In this document: in pieces, positions 5,185-6,107 of the stretch
Numbering within the stretch: position 1 is the first letter of the stretch
How the letters are laid out: the number at the start of each line of letters is the position of its first letter
NCBI GenBank assembly: GCA_021767985.1
Contig: JAASSH010000148.1
Span: 1-6,107 of the forward strand
DNA length: 6,107 bases
Direction: 5' to 3'
DNA from: Gammaproteobacteria bacterium
GTDB taxonomy: Bacteria > Pseudomonadota > Gammaproteobacteria > GCA-001735895
Position numbers and translations under genes: made by a program
The notes under the pieces: model-generated
What the model was told of the DNA's origin: nothing
The model's database searches: none
Seen by the model: only the letters and a program-made list of their open reading frames with translations

Positions 5185-6107
5185 ATGTACAAAGATATAG
5201 CCAATAACGCGGCCGGTATTCCCTCGAGAGCAGGGGGATTTGAACACGCTGCAGATAAGTCTGGCGACGAGAGTATCTACATAGATGCAGGCACCAGGCA
5301 TTTTCGGCTGCAGGTTTACGAGCGCGATGGTTCGCTCGAACATGACGTGCTCGTTCCAAGCAGTAGCGATCTGCTTGAACTGCTGTCGACGCAAGGGAAT
5401 ATCGGAGCAGGCATTTCGAATCTGGATACGGATCGCGTTTTTGTTACCGGCAAGCTGGCGGCCGCGGTTCGCGAACGGATTGGCGGCGGCAAACTCGTTC
5501 TGCCGGCCGCCGCCTTCTGGATGGCGGCGCGCGATCTGATCGAATTGCCCGAGAACGAAAACGTCGGTTCTCTGGCAATAGTCGACCTGTCGGCTTCGGG
5601 TTACCTGGTTATTGGTGTCGATCGAAGCGGTCGGCTCAAAGATGACCTGTTGCTGGCTAATCCACGATGTGGCGCGGGTTCAGGTATTAATCTTGATCGC
5701 GTGCTGCAAAAGCTGAACCTTCGGCACGATCAGGTCGACGGGCTGCTCGAGGCCTATCTGGGAGACGCCGGCCGTAAACGTCGACAGGCGACTACCGTGC
5801 GCGTCGACCGCTGCGGCGTATTCAGTACCTCGGCGACCATTTCCGACAAGAACCAGGGGATTCCGCTCGACACGGCCCTCGCCACCACGTTGAAATCCGA
5901 GGTGGAAAAAACCGTCAGGAAGCTGCCGGATGGTTTCGACAAGGTTTATCTCACGGGCCGTATATTTCGCTGGCAGTATGCGCGTGACTGTGCGCAGGAT
6001 CTGTTGCGAGAACAGGGCGTTGCCGCTGTTGTGACCGATGCCGAAAACGACCAGCTGCTGAAGTCGTTGCGAGGATTGGTAACGAACATCGGGGCGGATA
6101 ACCTGGC
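5185..6107 (+). CDS. BadF/BadG/HgdC-type ATPase (acyl-CoA dehydratase activase-like), partial at right edge
   Basis: The frame is open for 307 codons from ATG 5185 to the window edge. GTG 5173 is an alternative start; TAA at 5152 bounds the frame upstream. It has ASKHA (actin/Hsp70-like) organisation: a phosphate-1-like strand IYIDAGTRHFRLQVYE (31-46), VFVTGKL (85-91), a phosphate-2-like IVDLSASGYLVIGVD (132-146), NPRCGAGSGINLDRVLQKL (159-177) like the family's NDKCAAGTGRFLE, DRCGVFSTSATISDKNQG (208-225) like its CxVFAExEVI, and VYLTGRIFRWQYA (254-266) where GGVAxN is expected. Cys162 and Cys210 fall where family members each supply cysteines to a [4Fe-4S] cluster bridging two subunits, so it is probably a redox activator using ATP to drive electrons into a CoA-ester dehydratase or reductase. 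GGQD is replaced by SASG and GG by GR, so activity may be altered. The partner enzyme is not visible; it may lie downstream. Confidence 0.7.
   Translation, partial: MYKDIANNAAGIPSRAGGFEHAADKSGDESIYIDAGTRHFRLQVYERDGSLEHDVLVPSSSDLLELLSTQGNIGAGISNLDTDRVFVTGKLAAAVRERIGGGKLVLPAAAFWMAARDLIELPENENVGSLAIVDLSASGYLVIGVDRSGRLKDDLLLANPRCGAGSGINLDRVLQKLNLRHDQVDGLLEAYLGDAGRKRRQATTVRVDRCGVFSTSATISDKNQGIPLDTALATTLKSEVEKTVRKLPDGFDKVYLTGRIFRWQYARDCAQDLLREQGVAAVVTDAENDQLLKSLRGLVTNIGADNL

Noticed and set aside
5128..5394. Minus-strand ORF of 88 codons opposite the activase-like gene start
   Set aside because: It covers the intergenic region and the antisense of a clearly homologous gene, and has no domain or ribosome binding site of note.

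Overview
The window looks like ordinary chromosome from a gammaproteobacterium of moderate-to-high GC content (judged by eye), probably an uncultured or environmental lineage. MobB and MoaB resemble the E. coli proteins closely in motif wording (MobB AAWSGTGKTTLL-type P-loop; MoaB GTSTLQSRAxAGVAN). The remaining genes are small conserved families (DUF4124, DUF6494, DUF2238/YjdF) common in Proteobacteria. I see no transposase, integrase, phage gene, CRISPR array, tRNA or rRNA.

Layout. (1) 1-925, minus: the 5' part of an exported alpha/beta-hydrolase-like protein running into the start of a TlpA/thioredoxin-like domain, cut by the left edge. A 14-codon leader ORF with a strong ribosome binding site precedes it. 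(2) 1123-2825, minus: mobA, mobB and a DUF4124 secreted protein, tightly packed. MobA attaches GMP to molybdopterin and MobB is its GTP-binding accessory. (3) 3111-3838, plus, divergent from mobA: a 66-residue DUF6494 protein, then moaB five bases later. With mobAB this makes a small molybdenum cofactor locus. (4) 3931-4338, plus: a small three-helix membrane protein distantly like DUF2784. (5) 4413-5036, minus and convergent with it: a DUF2238/YjdF-type membrane protein. (6) 5185-6107, plus, cut by the right edge: an ASKHA-fold protein of the BadF/BadG/HgdC family, the ATP-driven iron-sulfur activators of 2-hydroxyacyl-CoA dehydratases and benzoyl-CoA reductases.

The strongest new observation is at the right end. 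The activase-like gene keeps two cysteines in the positions where this family ligates a shared [4Fe-4S] cluster, but its phosphate-binding motifs are altered. Upstream, in the divergent intergenic region, is a near-perfect FNR/Anr box (ATGAT-TTGG-ATCAA, 9 of 10 consensus bases), placed about where a class II activator site would sit before a TAAAAA -10-like element. An oxygen-sensitive type of enzyme under an oxygen-sensing regulator is coherent and checkable. The molybdenum cofactor genes would also suit an organism with anaerobic respiration, but that link is inference.

The other points of interest are the hydrolase-thioredoxin fusion with its leader peptide, and the conserved small DUF6494 protein leading the moaB operon.
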